Assembly: GCA_023388495.1 (NCBI GenBank)
Contig: JAEWGC010000028.1
Coordinates: 218,164-282,163 of the forward strand
Reading direction: 5' to 3'
DNA length: 64,000 nt
Source: Bacillota bacterium
GTDB taxonomy: Bacteria; Bacillota; Clostridia; Tissierellales; Tissierellaceae
Shown: one piece after another, positions 26,546 to 34,638 of the stretch
Position numbering within the stretch: position 1 is the stretch's first letter
Layout: each line of letters opens with the position of its first letter
The notes under the pieces: generated by a model
What the model was told of the DNA's origin: nothing
What the model saw: the letters and a program-made list of their open reading frames with translations, nothing else
The model's database searches: none
Position numbers and translations under genes: made by a program

Positions 26546-27243
26546 AAATATTAGCTTTAGATACATCAACTATGCTGGCAACCTGTGCAGTATTAGATGA
26601 AAATAGGGTCTTAGGAGAATATTCGTTGAACCAAGAGGAAACTCATTCGGAAAAACTAGTACCTATGGTCAAGGAAGTATTAGATAGCCTAGGGTTAAAG
26701 GTTAGTGATATAGATCTTTATGGAGTAGCTACAGGTCCTGGTTCCTTTACTGGTCTTAGAATTGGTGTGGCAACAATAAAGGCCTTTGCCCATTTGTTTG
26801 ATAAGCCAGTAGTAGGGATATCTACATTAGAGGCTTTGGCTTTTAATTTTCCTTATAATGAAGTAGTGGTACCAATGATAGATGCGAGACGTGACAGAGT
26901 GTATACTGGTATATATACTTGGGAAGATGGTAAAATTAAGACAATAATGGAACCTGATGTTTTAGATATATATGATTTATTAGAAAAACTTGATGAATCA
27001 TATGAAAAGGTATTGGTAAATGGAGATGGTTCTCTTCTTCACAGAGAAAAGATCAAAGAGAGATTAAAAGAAAAGGTTAACTTATCTACTATTGGTCAGA
27101 ACTTCTGTAGGGCTACTAGTATTGGAGAGCTAGCTCTTATAAATTATAATGAAGGGCAAATAAATGATTATTATACCTTAGTACCAGAATATTTAAGAGA
27201 ATCTCAGGCTCAAAGGGAACTAAGAGAAAAGGAGCAAAGATAA
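26542..27243 (+). CDS. tsaB: tRNA t6A biosynthesis scaffold TsaB
   Basis: TsaB is an ASKHA-fold paralogue of TsaD and forms the platform of the t6A complex. The N terminus ILALDTSTMLATCAVLDE, the central GVATGPGSFTGLRIGVATIK and PMIDARRDRVYTGIY are diagnostic. Length 233 is usual. ATGA overlap with tsaE indicates translational coupling; rimI starts two bases after the stop. Confidence 0.96.
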   Translation: MKILALDTSTMLATCAVLDENRVLGEYSLNQEETHSEKLVPMVKEVLDSLGLKVSDIDLYGVATGPGSFTGLRIGVATIKAFAHLFDKPVVGISTLEALAFNFPYNEVVVPMIDARRDRVYTGIYTWEDGKIKTIMEPDVLDIYDLLEKLDESYEKVLVNGDGSLLHREKIKERLKEKVNLSTIGQNFCRATSIGELALINYNEGQINDYYTLVPEYLRESQAQRELREKEQR

Positions 27244-27244
27244 A

Positions 27245-27688
27245 ATGGATATTACTATCCGCAGAATGGAAGAAGAAGATTTAGATAGAATAATGGAAAT
27301 AGAAAAGGATGCCTTTACTACTCCTTGGCCCAAGGAGTCTTTTTTACTTGAGATTACCAAAAATCAGTTAGCTAGGTATATAGTAGCAGAAATGGATAAT
27401 TTGGTAGTAGGATATGGTGGTATCTGGCTTATACTAGATGAAGGGCATATAACTAATATTGCAGTAGATAGTAAATATAGAAAAATAGGTGCAGGTAAGG
27501 CTATAGTAGAAGGACTTATTTATTTATGTACAAAAGAGAGAATTGCAGCAATGACCTTAGAGGTTAGGGAATCTAATATTGCTGCTCAAAACCTTTATAA
27601 AAAATATGGTTTTGTTGAATCGGGAATTAGACCAAAGTATTATCAAGATGACAATGAAGACGCAATAATTATGTGGAAAAAACTATAG
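27245..27688 (+). CDS. rimI: Ribosomal protein S18-alanine N-acetyltransferase-like GNAT
   Basis: A 147-residue GNAT acetyltransferase. IRRMEEEDLDRIMEIEKDAF opens the fold, ITNIAVDSKYRKIGAGKAIV is the acetyl-CoA loop, and LEVRESNIAAQNLYKKYGF is the C-terminal motif of RimI proteins. RimI acetylates the N terminus of S18. Location between tsaB and tsaD is the standard Firmicutes arrangement. Confidence 0.93.
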   Translation: MDITIRRMEEEDLDRIMEIEKDAFTTPWPKESFLLEITKNQLARYIVAEMDNLVVGYGGIWLILDEGHITNIAVDSKYRKIGAGKAIVEGLIYLCTKERIAAMTLEVRESNIAAQNLYKKYGFVESGIRPKYYQDDNEDAIIMWKKL

Positions 27689-27706
27689 AATTAAGAGGTG
27701 TTAATT

Positions 27707-28711
27707 ATGTTGACATTAGCCATAGAAACTTCTTGCGATGAAACATCTGTTGCTGTTATTAAAGATGGCAGAGAAGTTTTATCTAATATAATATCTTCTC
27801 AAATAGATATTCATAGGAAATTCGGAGGTGTGGTACCAGAAATAGCTTCAAGAAAGCATATTGAAAGTATTAATCCAATAATACAAGAGGCGATGGATAA
27901 GGCAAATATTGGATTTAAAGATATAGATTTAATAGGAGTAACTCAAGGACCAGGATTGGTTGGAGCTTTACTTATTGGTATATCAACAGCAAAATCATTA
28001 GCTTATGGTTTAGATATACCAATTATAGGAGTAAACCATATTGAAGGACATGTTTGTGCAAATTATATTGAACATAAAGATCTGGAGCCCCCATTTACTT
28101 GTCTAATAGTATCAGGTGGACATACTTACTTAGTACAAGCAAATAGCTATACTAATTATGAGTTGATAGGTCGAACAAGGGATGATGCTGCTGGTGAAGC
28201 ATTTGACAAGGTGGCTAGAGCACTGGGACTTCCTTATCCAGGAGGACCAGTTATAGATAAACTATCCACAACAGGAAATAAGGAAGCTATTGAGTTTCCG
28301 AGGGTAATGTTGGAGCCAAAATCCTATGATTTTAGCTTTAGTGGACTTAAGACAGCGGTATTAAATTATTTAAATCAAAGAGAACAAAAAGGTGAAGAAA
28401 TAGTAATAGAAGATGTAGCCGCATCTTTTCAACAGGCTGTACTAGATGTGCTTGTGGATAAATCCTTTAGATTAGCTAAGGAAAGAAAATCTAAAAAGAT
28501 AGTTATAGCTGGAGGAGTGGCTGCAAATCAAGGACTGCGAACTATGATGGAAGAGAGAGGTAAGAAGGAAAATATAGAGATATTTTATCCATCTAGAATT
28601 TTATGCACAGATAATGCTGCTATGATTGGTGCAGCAGCATATTTCAATTATAAAGAAGGAAAGAAATCAGACCTTCACTTAAATGTTATACCAAATTTAG
28701 ACTTGAATTGA
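27707..28711 (+). CDS. tsaD: tRNA N6-adenosine threonylcarbamoyltransferase TsaD
   Basis: TsaD transfers the threonylcarbamoyl group to A37 of ANN-decoding tRNAs. The product (334 residues) has AIETSCDETSVAV, VPEIASRKHIE with the metal-binding HxxxH further in (VNHIEGHVCANY), VSGGHTYLVQ, and GGVAANQGLR. An earlier GTG at 27698 overlaps GAGGTG; ATG 27707 has correct spacing. Last gene of the t6A operon. Confidence 0.97.
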   Translation: MLTLAIETSCDETSVAVIKDGREVLSNIISSQIDIHRKFGGVVPEIASRKHIESINPIIQEAMDKANIGFKDIDLIGVTQGPGLVGALLIGISTAKSLAYGLDIPIIGVNHIEGHVCANYIEHKDLEPPFTCLIVSGGHTYLVQANSYTNYELIGRTRDDAAGEAFDKVARALGLPYPGGPVIDKLSTTGNKEAIEFPRVMLEPKSYDFSFSGLKTAVLNYLNQREQKGEEIVIEDVAASFQQAVLDVLVDKSFRLAKERKSKKIVIAGGVAANQGLRTMMEERGKKENIEIFYPSRILCTDNAAMIGAAAYFNYKEGKKSDLHLNVIPNLDLN

Positions 28712-28726
28712 TATATTCTAACAATT

Positions 28727-28877
28727 TTTTCCACAAATTGTCCACATACAGGAAATTATTTTATTACCAAAATATGTGGACAGTGTGGATAATATGAGAT
28801 AAACCTTAGAATATAGGCCTTGTACTGTGGATAACGTTGTGGGTATTGTGTATAATATGTGAATTATATGTGGAATT
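28727..28877. other. Second DnaA-box cluster, between tsaD and the ABC-F gene
   Basis: Two exact inverted DnaA boxes, TGTGGATAA, lie at 28784-28792 and 28826-28834. Near matches are TTTTCCACA 28727-28735, TTGTCCACA 28738-28746, TGTGGACAG 28775-28783, TGTGGGTAT 28838-28846, TGTGTATAA 28847-28855 and TGTGGAATT 28869-28877. Two pairs (28775/28784 and 28838/28847) abut head to tail without a gap, as does one pair in the first cluster. The stretch between convergent genes has no other evident content. Confidence 0.65.
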
Positions 28878-30789
28878 ACGTTTCAGTTAATGAAATCCAT
28901 TCATTGTATAGCTCATCAAGTTTAAGTTGAGTTTTCTCTCTTTTCTTTGTTAATTCAACAATTTTTTCTGGAGTTCCATATATTGAGGGATCACAAAGAA
29001 GATTATCAAGTTCTTCTAAATTAACTTCTTCTTCAGCTATTTTTCTCTCTAGGCTAGTAATTTGTTTTTTCTTAGCTCTTTCTTCTTTTTCCAATTCTTT
29101 TTCTTTTCTTTTTTCTAGCTTAATTTGAGTCTTTGTTTTACCGCCATCTTCATCTTCTATATATAATACTTCGTTCTTTTTCTCCAAATAATAATCATAA
29201 TTTCCTAAATATTCCTTTATTCCTTCATGAGTTAGCTCAAGAATTTTATCTGTTACTCTATTTAGAAAATATCTATCATGGGATATAACAAATAGAGTAC
29301 CCTCATAATCAAGAATTGCATCCTCTAGAACCTCTTTAGAATCTATATCTAAATGGTTTGTTGGCTCATCCATTAAAAGAAAATTGGCATTAGATAACAT
29401 TAATTTTAATAATGAAAGTCTACCTTTTTCTCCACCGCTTAAGGATGAGATTTCCTTAAAAATATCATCACCTATAAACATAAATTGACTAAGGATTGTT
29501 CTTATTTGATAATGATCAAAGGTTGGATTTTCATCCCATATCTCATCTATAATAGTTTTATTTAGGCTAAGCCCCTTCATTTCTTGGTCGAAGTAACCGT
29601 TAACAACGTGATGGCCAAGGGTTATGTTCCCATCATCCTTAGGTATTTGGCCTAGGATTATTTTAAATAAAGTAGTTTTTCCTATACCGTTGGCACCAAT
29701 GAGACCAACCTTTTCTCCCCTATATATATTGAAGTTTATATCCTTTAATAGTTGGAAGTCATCGAAGGACTTTCTTATATTTTCAACCTTTAAAACATCT
29801 CTACCAGATTTAATTTTTGGTTCAAATTTTATTCTAGTTTTTCTTCCTTCTGTGATTGGTCTATCAATTAACTTCATTTTATCTAGCATTTTCTGTCTAC
29901 TTTGAGCAAGTCCATGATATCTTTCTCCACCATAGGATTTAAACCTTTGTATTATTTCCTCTTGCCTTTTTATTTCTTTTTGTTGATCTTCAAAATGTTT
30001 TTTATATAATTCTAAGTCTTTCTTTCTTCTTATCATAAAATTAGTGTAATTAGTGTTGTAAATATTTAATTTCAAATTCTCTATATGAAATATTCTATTA
30101 ACAACATTGTCGAGAAAGTACCTATCATGGGATATTATTAAGGCTGCACCCTTATAGTCTTTTAGAAATTTTTCTAACCAATCAATGGCACCTATGTCTA
30201 GATGGTTAGTAGGTTCATCTAATAATAGAATATCTGGTTTTTCTAGAAGTAGCTTCCCTAAAGACAAACGAGATTTTTGTCCACCGCTAAGTATGTTGAC
30301 TTCTTTTTCCATATCTTCGTCATTAAAGCCTAAGCCTTTAAGAGTTCCTTTAATTTCCGATTTATATCCGTATCCATTTAGGGATAAGAATTTCTCTGAA
30401 GCGTGAGCATATTCATCCATTAGAGCATTTAATCTTTCAGTTTCACCATTTGCCCCTTCTAAGGATATTTCATGCTCTAGTTTTCTTAAATCCTCTTCCA
30501 TTTTTATTAAAGGCAAGAAGACTTTTAAACATTCTTCAAAAACAGTTTTATCAGATTCTATTTTTGTATGTTGCCTAAGATATCCAATTTTTATATCCTT
30601 CTGGATATATATTTCTCCGCTATCCTGAGAGGTTTCACCACTTAAAATATTAAAAAGAGTAGTTTTACCTGAACCATTTAGGCCAATTACCCCAATTTTA
30701 TCCCCATCTTCTACGGTGAAACTAAGACCATCTAAGATTGTATCTATCACATAAGTTTTAGTTATATTGCTACATGAAAGGACTAGCAT
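28876..30789 (-). CDS. ABC-F family ATPase
   Basis: A 637-residue cytoplasmic protein with two ABC ATPase domains and no membrane segments: Walker A GLNGSGKTTLFN and GANGIGKTTLFK, signatures LSGGQKSRLSLG and LSGGEKGRLSLL, Walker B ILLLDEPTNHLDI and FLLMDEPTNHLDI. The interdomain linker (KKDLELYKKHFEDQQKEIKR) and the C-terminal coiled coil (EKRKEKELEKEERAKKKQ) are typical of ABC-F translation factors of the YdiF/Uup type, which act in the ribosomal E site. Which subfamily, and whether it gives antibiotic protection, cannot be read from sequence alone. GGGGG precedes the ATG. Confidence 0.92.
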   Translation of the reverse strand: MLVLSCSNITKTYVIDTILDGLSFTVEDGDKIGVIGLNGSGKTTLFNILSGETSQDSGEIYIQKDIKIGYLRQHTKIESDKTVFEECLKVFLPLIKMEEDLRKLEHEISLEGANGETERLNALMDEYAHASEKFLSLNGYGYKSEIKGTLKGLGFNDEDMEKEVNILSGGQKSRLSLGKLLLEKPDILLLDEPTNHLDIGAIDWLEKFLKDYKGAALIISHDRYFLDNVVNRIFHIENLKLNIYNTNYTNFMIRRKKDLELYKKHFEDQQKEIKRQEEIIQRFKSYGGERYHGLAQSRQKMLDKMKLIDRPITEGRKTRIKFEPKIKSGRDVLKVENIRKSFDDFQLLKDINFNIYRGEKVGLIGANGIGKTTLFKIILGQIPKDDGNITLGHHVVNGYFDQEMKGLSLNKTIIDEIWDENPTFDHYQIRTILSQFMFIGDDIFKEISSLSGGEKGRLSLLKLMLSNANFLLMDEPTNHLDIDSKEVLEDAILDYEGTLFVISHDRYFLNRVTDKILELTHEGIKEYLGNYDYYLEKKNEVLYIEDEDGGKTKTQIKLEKRKEKELEKEERAKKKQITSLERKIAEEEVNLEELDNLLCDPSIYGTPEKIVELTKKREKTQLKLDELYNEWISLTET

Positions 30790-30911
30790 TTTATTCCCCC
30801 TAAATATTATTACATTATATATTGTATCAAAAAAGGGATTTTATTTCCATTGTCTTGAATACCCCTATATGGTAAAATAAAGTAAAAGTAATTGATAGAT
30901 AAGGAGAGAAA

Positions 30912-31199
30912 ATGGATATATATATTGATGATAAGACAAAAGAATATATAAGAAGTCAATCTCAAGATAGTTCTGTACATGTTTTGATGATGAAAGTGGG
31001 AGGAGGATGATGTGCAACCTATCAACCATCTGTTAAGGTGGGAAGGCCATATGATGAAAAGAACTTTAAACTATATAAGGTAGATGATATCAATGTATAC
31101 CTAGCATCTGGCATAATAGTTCGCAATGATGAATTAAAGATTAGTCTTAGTAAAATTTTTTGGATAAAATCTTTAAATGTAGATGGTATAAGTTTGTAG
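30912..31199 (+). CDS. CC/Se-motif selenoprotein (in-frame UGA as selenocysteine)
   Basis: A 95-residue frame starts at ATG 30912 behind AAGGAGAG, is interrupted only by TGA at 31008-31010, and ends at TAG 31197. Read as selenocysteine, the centre is MKVGGG-U-C-ATYQPS, residues 29-39, a Gly-Gly-Gly-Sec-Cys motif. I recall this as the CC/Se motif family of small (seleno)proteins, where cysteine homologues have GGGCC. The text on both sides of the TGA reads as one protein and the composition is uniform. The adjacent Sec-Cys pair suggests a redox or metal-related role; function is unknown. Standard gene finders would miss it. Confidence 0.85.
31008..31046 (+). promoter_or_regulatory. UGA codon and candidate bacterial SECIS hairpin
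   Basis: Directly after the UGA, bases 31018-31046 can form a bulged hairpin (CCT/AGG, TC/GG and ACC/GGT segments) with a nine-base apical loop. A G at 31032 lies in the loop, 22 bases after the UGA, within the range where bacterial SelB-binding elements have their key G. Bacterial SECIS elements are poorly conserved, so the fold is suggestive. Confidence 0.5.
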
Positions 31200-31210
31200 A
31201 GAAATAGAAA

Positions 31211-31241
31211 AAATACTCCTAGAAAGGTAAGGAGTATTTTA
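31211..31241. terminator. Bidirectional terminator
   Basis: AATACTCCT (31212-31220) pairs with AGGAGTATT (31230-31238), flanked by A-run and T-run; shared by the convergent selenoprotein and small cysteine-containing genes. Confidence 0.85.
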
Positions 31242-31466
31242 AGATTTCAAATTTAATTCCATTGCCATTGAAGCTAAAATGGGATCTATTAGATTTAGGT
31301 TACATTTACCCTCTTTGGTATAGTGAATACAATTTATACAATTTTCATATTTATCTTCATAGGCACGTGCGGAAGATGTGAGATTACTTGGAGCAAGATT
31401 ACTTCTTGAGGGGTCATATTCATTACAGTATAAAGCTATCTTTCTAAGTTGTTCTTTACTTGCCAT
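31239..31466 (-). CDS. Small cysteine-containing protein
   Basis: A 75-residue protein starting MASKEQLRKIALYCNEYDPS. A C-terminal cluster NCINCIHYTKEGKC gives three cysteines (CxxC plus C) and a further one at residue 14, which could bind zinc or an Fe-S cluster. The family is not recognised. AAAGGAGTGG precedes ATG 31466; a TTG farther up (31484) overlaps it. It converges on the selenoprotein gene. Confidence 0.7.
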   Translation of the reverse strand: MASKEQLRKIALYCNEYDPSRSNLAPSNLTSSARAYEDKYENCINCIHYTKEGKCNLNLIDPILASMAMELNLKS

Positions 31467-31561
31467 ATAAACCACTCCTTTCAATAGTTATTGTGTCAAA
31501 ATAATGATTAAATATTCAAAAATATCAAAATGACAAATTGACATGTTTATATCATGATGTT

Positions 31562-31669
31562 ATAATCTATAGGAAAGTTTATACTTTATTATTTTTTTTG
31601 TAATAAACTTTCCGTATATAGATTTCAAGAAAAGCTACCTATGATGCTTGTTAGAAGCTTTTCTTATAA
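31562..31669 (+). repeat. Structured intergenic repeat, copy 2
   Basis: First hairpin GGAAAGTTTA/TAAACTTTCC, linker GTATATAGATTTCAA, second hairpin AAGAAAAGCT/AGCTTTTCTT with a T-containing tail. It matches copy 1 (14991-15102) and copy 3. It diverges most in the linker. No gene is visible in this stretch. Confidence 0.75.
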
Positions 31670-31772
31670 CGAATAGGAAAGTTTTACTCTATTATTTTAG
31701 TTGATTGAACTTTCCGTAAATGAGTTTCAAGAAAAGCTACCTCTGATAATTGTTAGAAGCTTTTCTTATAAT
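31664..31772 (+). repeat. Structured intergenic repeat, copy 3 (tandem, before rex)
   Basis: Follows copy 2 with a period of 104 bases. First hairpin GGAAAGTT/AACTTTCC, linker GTAAATGAGTTTCAA (one base different from copy 1), second hairpin AAGAAAAGCT/AGCTTTTCTT. It ends 35 bases before the rex start, so transcripts entering rex from upstream would carry both copies in the leader. Confidence 0.75.
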
Positions 31773-31806
31773 AGTCTGTAAAATATTATTAGGTGGTGAT
31801 TATAGG

Positions 31807-32442
31807 ATGGACAGAGACAGCAAGATTTCCATAACGGTTATAAGAAGATTGCCTAAATATTATAGGTATTTGGGGGACTTGTTGAATAAAGGAATCAATA
31901 GGATATCATCCCAAGAGCTAAGCAAGATGACTGGATTTACAGCTTCTCAAATAAGGCAGGATTTAAATAATTTCGGTGGATTTGGGCAACAAGGCTATGG
32001 ATATAATGTAGAAGAATTACATAGTCAACTAGGTAAGATACTTGGATTAGAGACTATATATAGAGCCGTGGTAGCAGGTGCAGGAAATCTAGGTCAGGCC
32101 ATAGCAAATTACAAAGGTTTTGAGGATGCAGGTTTTAAGGTGTTATCATTGTTTGATAAAAATCCTAGAGTAATAGGACTAAAGATTAGGGATATTGAAA
32201 TAAGAGACGTAGACAATATTGTAGATTTTATCAAAGAAAACAATGTAGATATAGGAATTATTACATCTCCAAGGGAGAGTGCCCAAGAATTGGCAGACAC
32301 CTTTGTTAAGGCAGGGGTAAAGGGTATTTGGAATTTTGCCCCAATAGACTTAAATGTACCTGAAGATATGATAGTTGAAAACGTACGTTTAAATGAAAGT
32401 TTATTTACACTTTCATATTTCCTAAGACAAAAATACGAATAA
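31807..32442 (+). CDS. rex: Redox-sensing transcriptional repressor Rex
   Basis: Rex represses fermentation and electron-transfer genes and leaves DNA when NADH rises. The 211-residue product has the winged-helix N terminus (ITVIRRLPKYYRYLGDLLNK, then LSKMTGFTASQIRQDLNNFG) and the Rossmann NADH-binding domain (VVAGAGNLGQAIANY). The frame is open from 31750, but the 19 extra residues are encoded by the upstream repeat; AGGTGGTGA at 31791-31799 sets the start at ATG 31807. The fermentative genes that follow are likely targets, although no clear Rex box was found. Confidence 0.96.
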   Translation: MDRDSKISITVIRRLPKYYRYLGDLLNKGINRISSQELSKMTGFTASQIRQDLNNFGGFGQQGYGYNVEELHSQLGKILGLETIYRAVVAGAGNLGQAIANYKGFEDAGFKVLSLFDKNPRVIGLKIRDIEIRDVDNIVDFIKENNVDIGIITSPRESAQELADTFVKAGVKGIWNFAPIDLNVPEDMIVENVRLNESLFTLSYFLRQKYE

Positions 32443-32510
32443 ATTTAAGATGTTAATATAATGACGACCATTGTATAAAAAACATCAATAAATCAAAGGA
32501 AAATCTGGTG

Positions 32511-32552
32511 AAAGGCCTAATTAATCAATAAATTTGATTAATTAGGCCTTTT
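32511..32552 (+). terminator. Intrinsic terminator of rex
   Basis: Seventeen-base near-perfect stem, AAGGCCTAATTAATCAA pairing with TTGATTAATTAGGCCTT, short loop and trailing T residues. Confidence 0.88.
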
Positions 32553-32658
32553 CCATTTAAAAACAAGGATAAAATTTTAACAATAATGGTGGAAATAAAA
32601 ATTTAAATAGCGTATAATTAAGTTATGAGGATAGCCAATTAATTAGGGAGGGAAATAT

Positions 32659-33798
32659 ATGAATTTCAATTTGACAAAAGAGCAACAAATGGTGAGAAAT
32701 GTAATGAAGGAATTCACTGAAAACGAGGTAAAACCTATTGCTGCTGAGATTGATGAAACGGAAAGATTTCCGAAAGAAAATGTCGAGAAAATGGCAAAGT
32801 GCAATATACTAGGTATACCTTTTCCGGTTGAATATGGCGGAGCAGGTGGAGATGAAGTATCTTATGCTATAGCTGTTGAAGAATTATCAAAGTCCTGTGC
32901 TACAACTGGAGTTATATTATCAGCTCATACATCTTTAGGATGCTGGCCAATATATAAATATGGAACAGAAGAACAAAAAAGGAAATATTTAGTTCCTTTA
33001 GCAAAGGGAGAGCATTTAGGAGCCTTTGGTTTAACAGAGCCTAATGCAGGTACTGATGCTGCAGGACAACAAACTACTGCAATATTAGATGGAGATCATT
33101 ATGTTTTAAATGGTACAAAGATATTTATAACAAACGGGGGACAAGCAGATACATATATAATATTTGCTATGACAGACAAGAGTAAGGGAACTAGAGGAAT
33201 ATCTGCATTTATAGTAGAGAAGGATTGCCCAGGATTCAGTATAGGAAAGATAGAAGAAAAAATGGGTATTAGAGCGTCAGCTACTGCAGAATTAATATTC
33301 CAAAATTGTAGAGTTCCAAAGGAAAATCTATTAGGCAAAGAAGGAGAAGGCTTTAAAATAGCTATGTCTACCCTTGATGGCGGTAGAATCGGTATAGCTG
33401 CACAAGCCCTTGGTATAGCAGCAGGTGCATTAGATGAAACAGTAAAATACCTAAAAGAAAGACAACAATTTGGTAGATCATTATCTAAGTTTCAAGGACT
33501 TCAATGGATGGTAGCAGATTTAGCTACAGAAATTGATGCGGCTAGACTTCTTGTTTACAGAGCAGCATATAACAAAGCAAATAATCTTCCATATGGTAAA
33601 GAAGCAGCTATGGCTAAGTTATTTGCAGCAAACTGTGCTATGAATGTAACTACTAAATGTGTTCAATTATTTGGTGGGTATGGATATACAAAAGATTATC
33701 CAATAGAAAGAATGATGAGAGATGCAAAGATAACTGAAATATATGAAGGTACATCTCAAGTACAACAAATGGTTATAGCAGCCGCTGTATTAAAATAA
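32659..33798 (+). CDS. Short-chain acyl-CoA dehydrogenase (butyryl-CoA dehydrogenase-like)
   Basis: A 379-residue FAD enzyme that reduces enoyl-CoA in fermentation or oxidises acyl-CoA. Signatures are GAFGLTEPNAGTDAAGQQT (FAD contact), YVLNGTKIFITNGG, LFGGYGYTKDYPIERMMRDA and the catalytic glutamate in KITEIYEGTSQVQQ. The downstream etfB-etfA gives the electron-transfer partner, as in clostridial Bcd/EtfAB complexes. A TATAAT lies at 32613-32618. Chain-length specificity is inferred from similarity to butyryl-CoA dehydrogenases. Confidence 0.93.
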   Translation: MNFNLTKEQQMVRNVMKEFTENEVKPIAAEIDETERFPKENVEKMAKCNILGIPFPVEYGGAGGDEVSYAIAVEELSKSCATTGVILSAHTSLGCWPIYKYGTEEQKRKYLVPLAKGEHLGAFGLTEPNAGTDAAGQQTTAILDGDHYVLNGTKIFITNGGQADTYIIFAMTDKSKGTRGISAFIVEKDCPGFSIGKIEEKMGIRASATAELIFQNCRVPKENLLGKEGEGFKIAMSTLDGGRIGIAAQALGIAAGALDETVKYLKERQQFGRSLSKFQGLQWMVADLATEIDAARLLVYRAAYNKANNLPYGKEAAMAKLFAANCAMNVTTKCVQLFGGYGYTKDYPIERMMRDAKITEIYEGTSQVQQMVIAAAVLK

Positions 33799-33817
33799 TT
33801 GGTTAAGGGGGAGCAAA

Positions 33818-34609
33818 ATGAATATTATAGTATGTTTAAAACAAGTACCAGATACTAATGAAGTTAAAATAGATCCAGTTCGTGGAACCCTTATTCGTGA
33901 AGGGGTACCAAGTATTATAAATCCAGATGATAGAAATGCTTTAGAAGAGGCATTGAGACTTAAAGATGAATATAAAGATGTTAAGGTAATAGTGCTAAGT
34001 ATGGGACCTCCTCAAGCAGATGTTGCACTTAGAGAAGCATTGGCTATGGGGGCAGATGAGGCAGTATTATTAAGTGATAGGGCATTTGCTGGATCCGATA
34101 CTTGGGCTACATCTACTGCGTTAGCAGCAGGAATTAGAAAGATTGAAGATTACAGTATTATTTTCTGTGGTAGACAAGCGATTGATGGAGACACTGCACA
34201 AGTAGGACCTCAAATTGCTGAGCATTTAAATTTACCTCAAATAACTTATGTTGAAGAATTAAAGATTGATGGAGATAAGGTTATAGCTAAGAGAGCATTA
34301 GAAGATGGACATTTTGTAATAGAATCTAAAATGCCAGTACTTCTAACAGCTATAAAAGAATTAAATGAGCCAAGATATCCTTCTATTAAAGGAATATATG
34401 AAGCTCATAAGGATGGTAGGGTAAAGGTTTTATCAGCTAAGGAAGTAGAAGCAGATTTTGATAATCTTGGATTGAATGGTTCACCTACTCAAGTAAATAA
34501 ATCATTTACACCACCAGGAAGATCTAATGTTGGTGAAATATTACAAGGAAATTCTAAGGAAGCTGTTAGAGAGTTAATAATAAAATTAAGAGAAAAACAT
34601 CTTATTTAA
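33818..34609 (+). CDS. etfB: Electron transfer flavoprotein beta subunit
   Basis: A 263-residue EtfB: MNIIVCLKQVPDTNEVKIDP opening, the nucleotide-binding VIVLSMGPPQADVALREALA region and the family signature VIAKRALEDGHFVIESKMP. EtfB pairs with EtfA to carry electrons from the acyl-CoA dehydrogenase; in bifurcating types it also holds a second FAD that takes electrons from NADH. AAGGGGG precedes the ATG; 19 bases separate it from the dehydrogenase. Confidence 0.96.
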   Translation: MNIIVCLKQVPDTNEVKIDPVRGTLIREGVPSIINPDDRNALEEALRLKDEYKDVKVIVLSMGPPQADVALREALAMGADEAVLLSDRAFAGSDTWATSTALAAGIRKIEDYSIIFCGRQAIDGDTAQVGPQIAEHLNLPQITYVEELKIDGDKVIAKRALEDGHFVIESKMPVLLTAIKELNEPRYPSIKGIYEAHKDGRVKVLSAKEVEADFDNLGLNGSPTQVNKSFTPPGRSNVGEILQGNSKEAVRELIIKLREKHLI

Positions 34610-34638
34610 TATATTGTTTGATAAAGGAGGAAATTTAA

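Noticed and set aside
32443..32658. Rex operator before the acyl-CoA dehydrogenase gene.
   Set aside because: Only partial TTAA/AACAA motifs are present; no TTGTTAA-N4-TTAACAA-like palindrome could be found.
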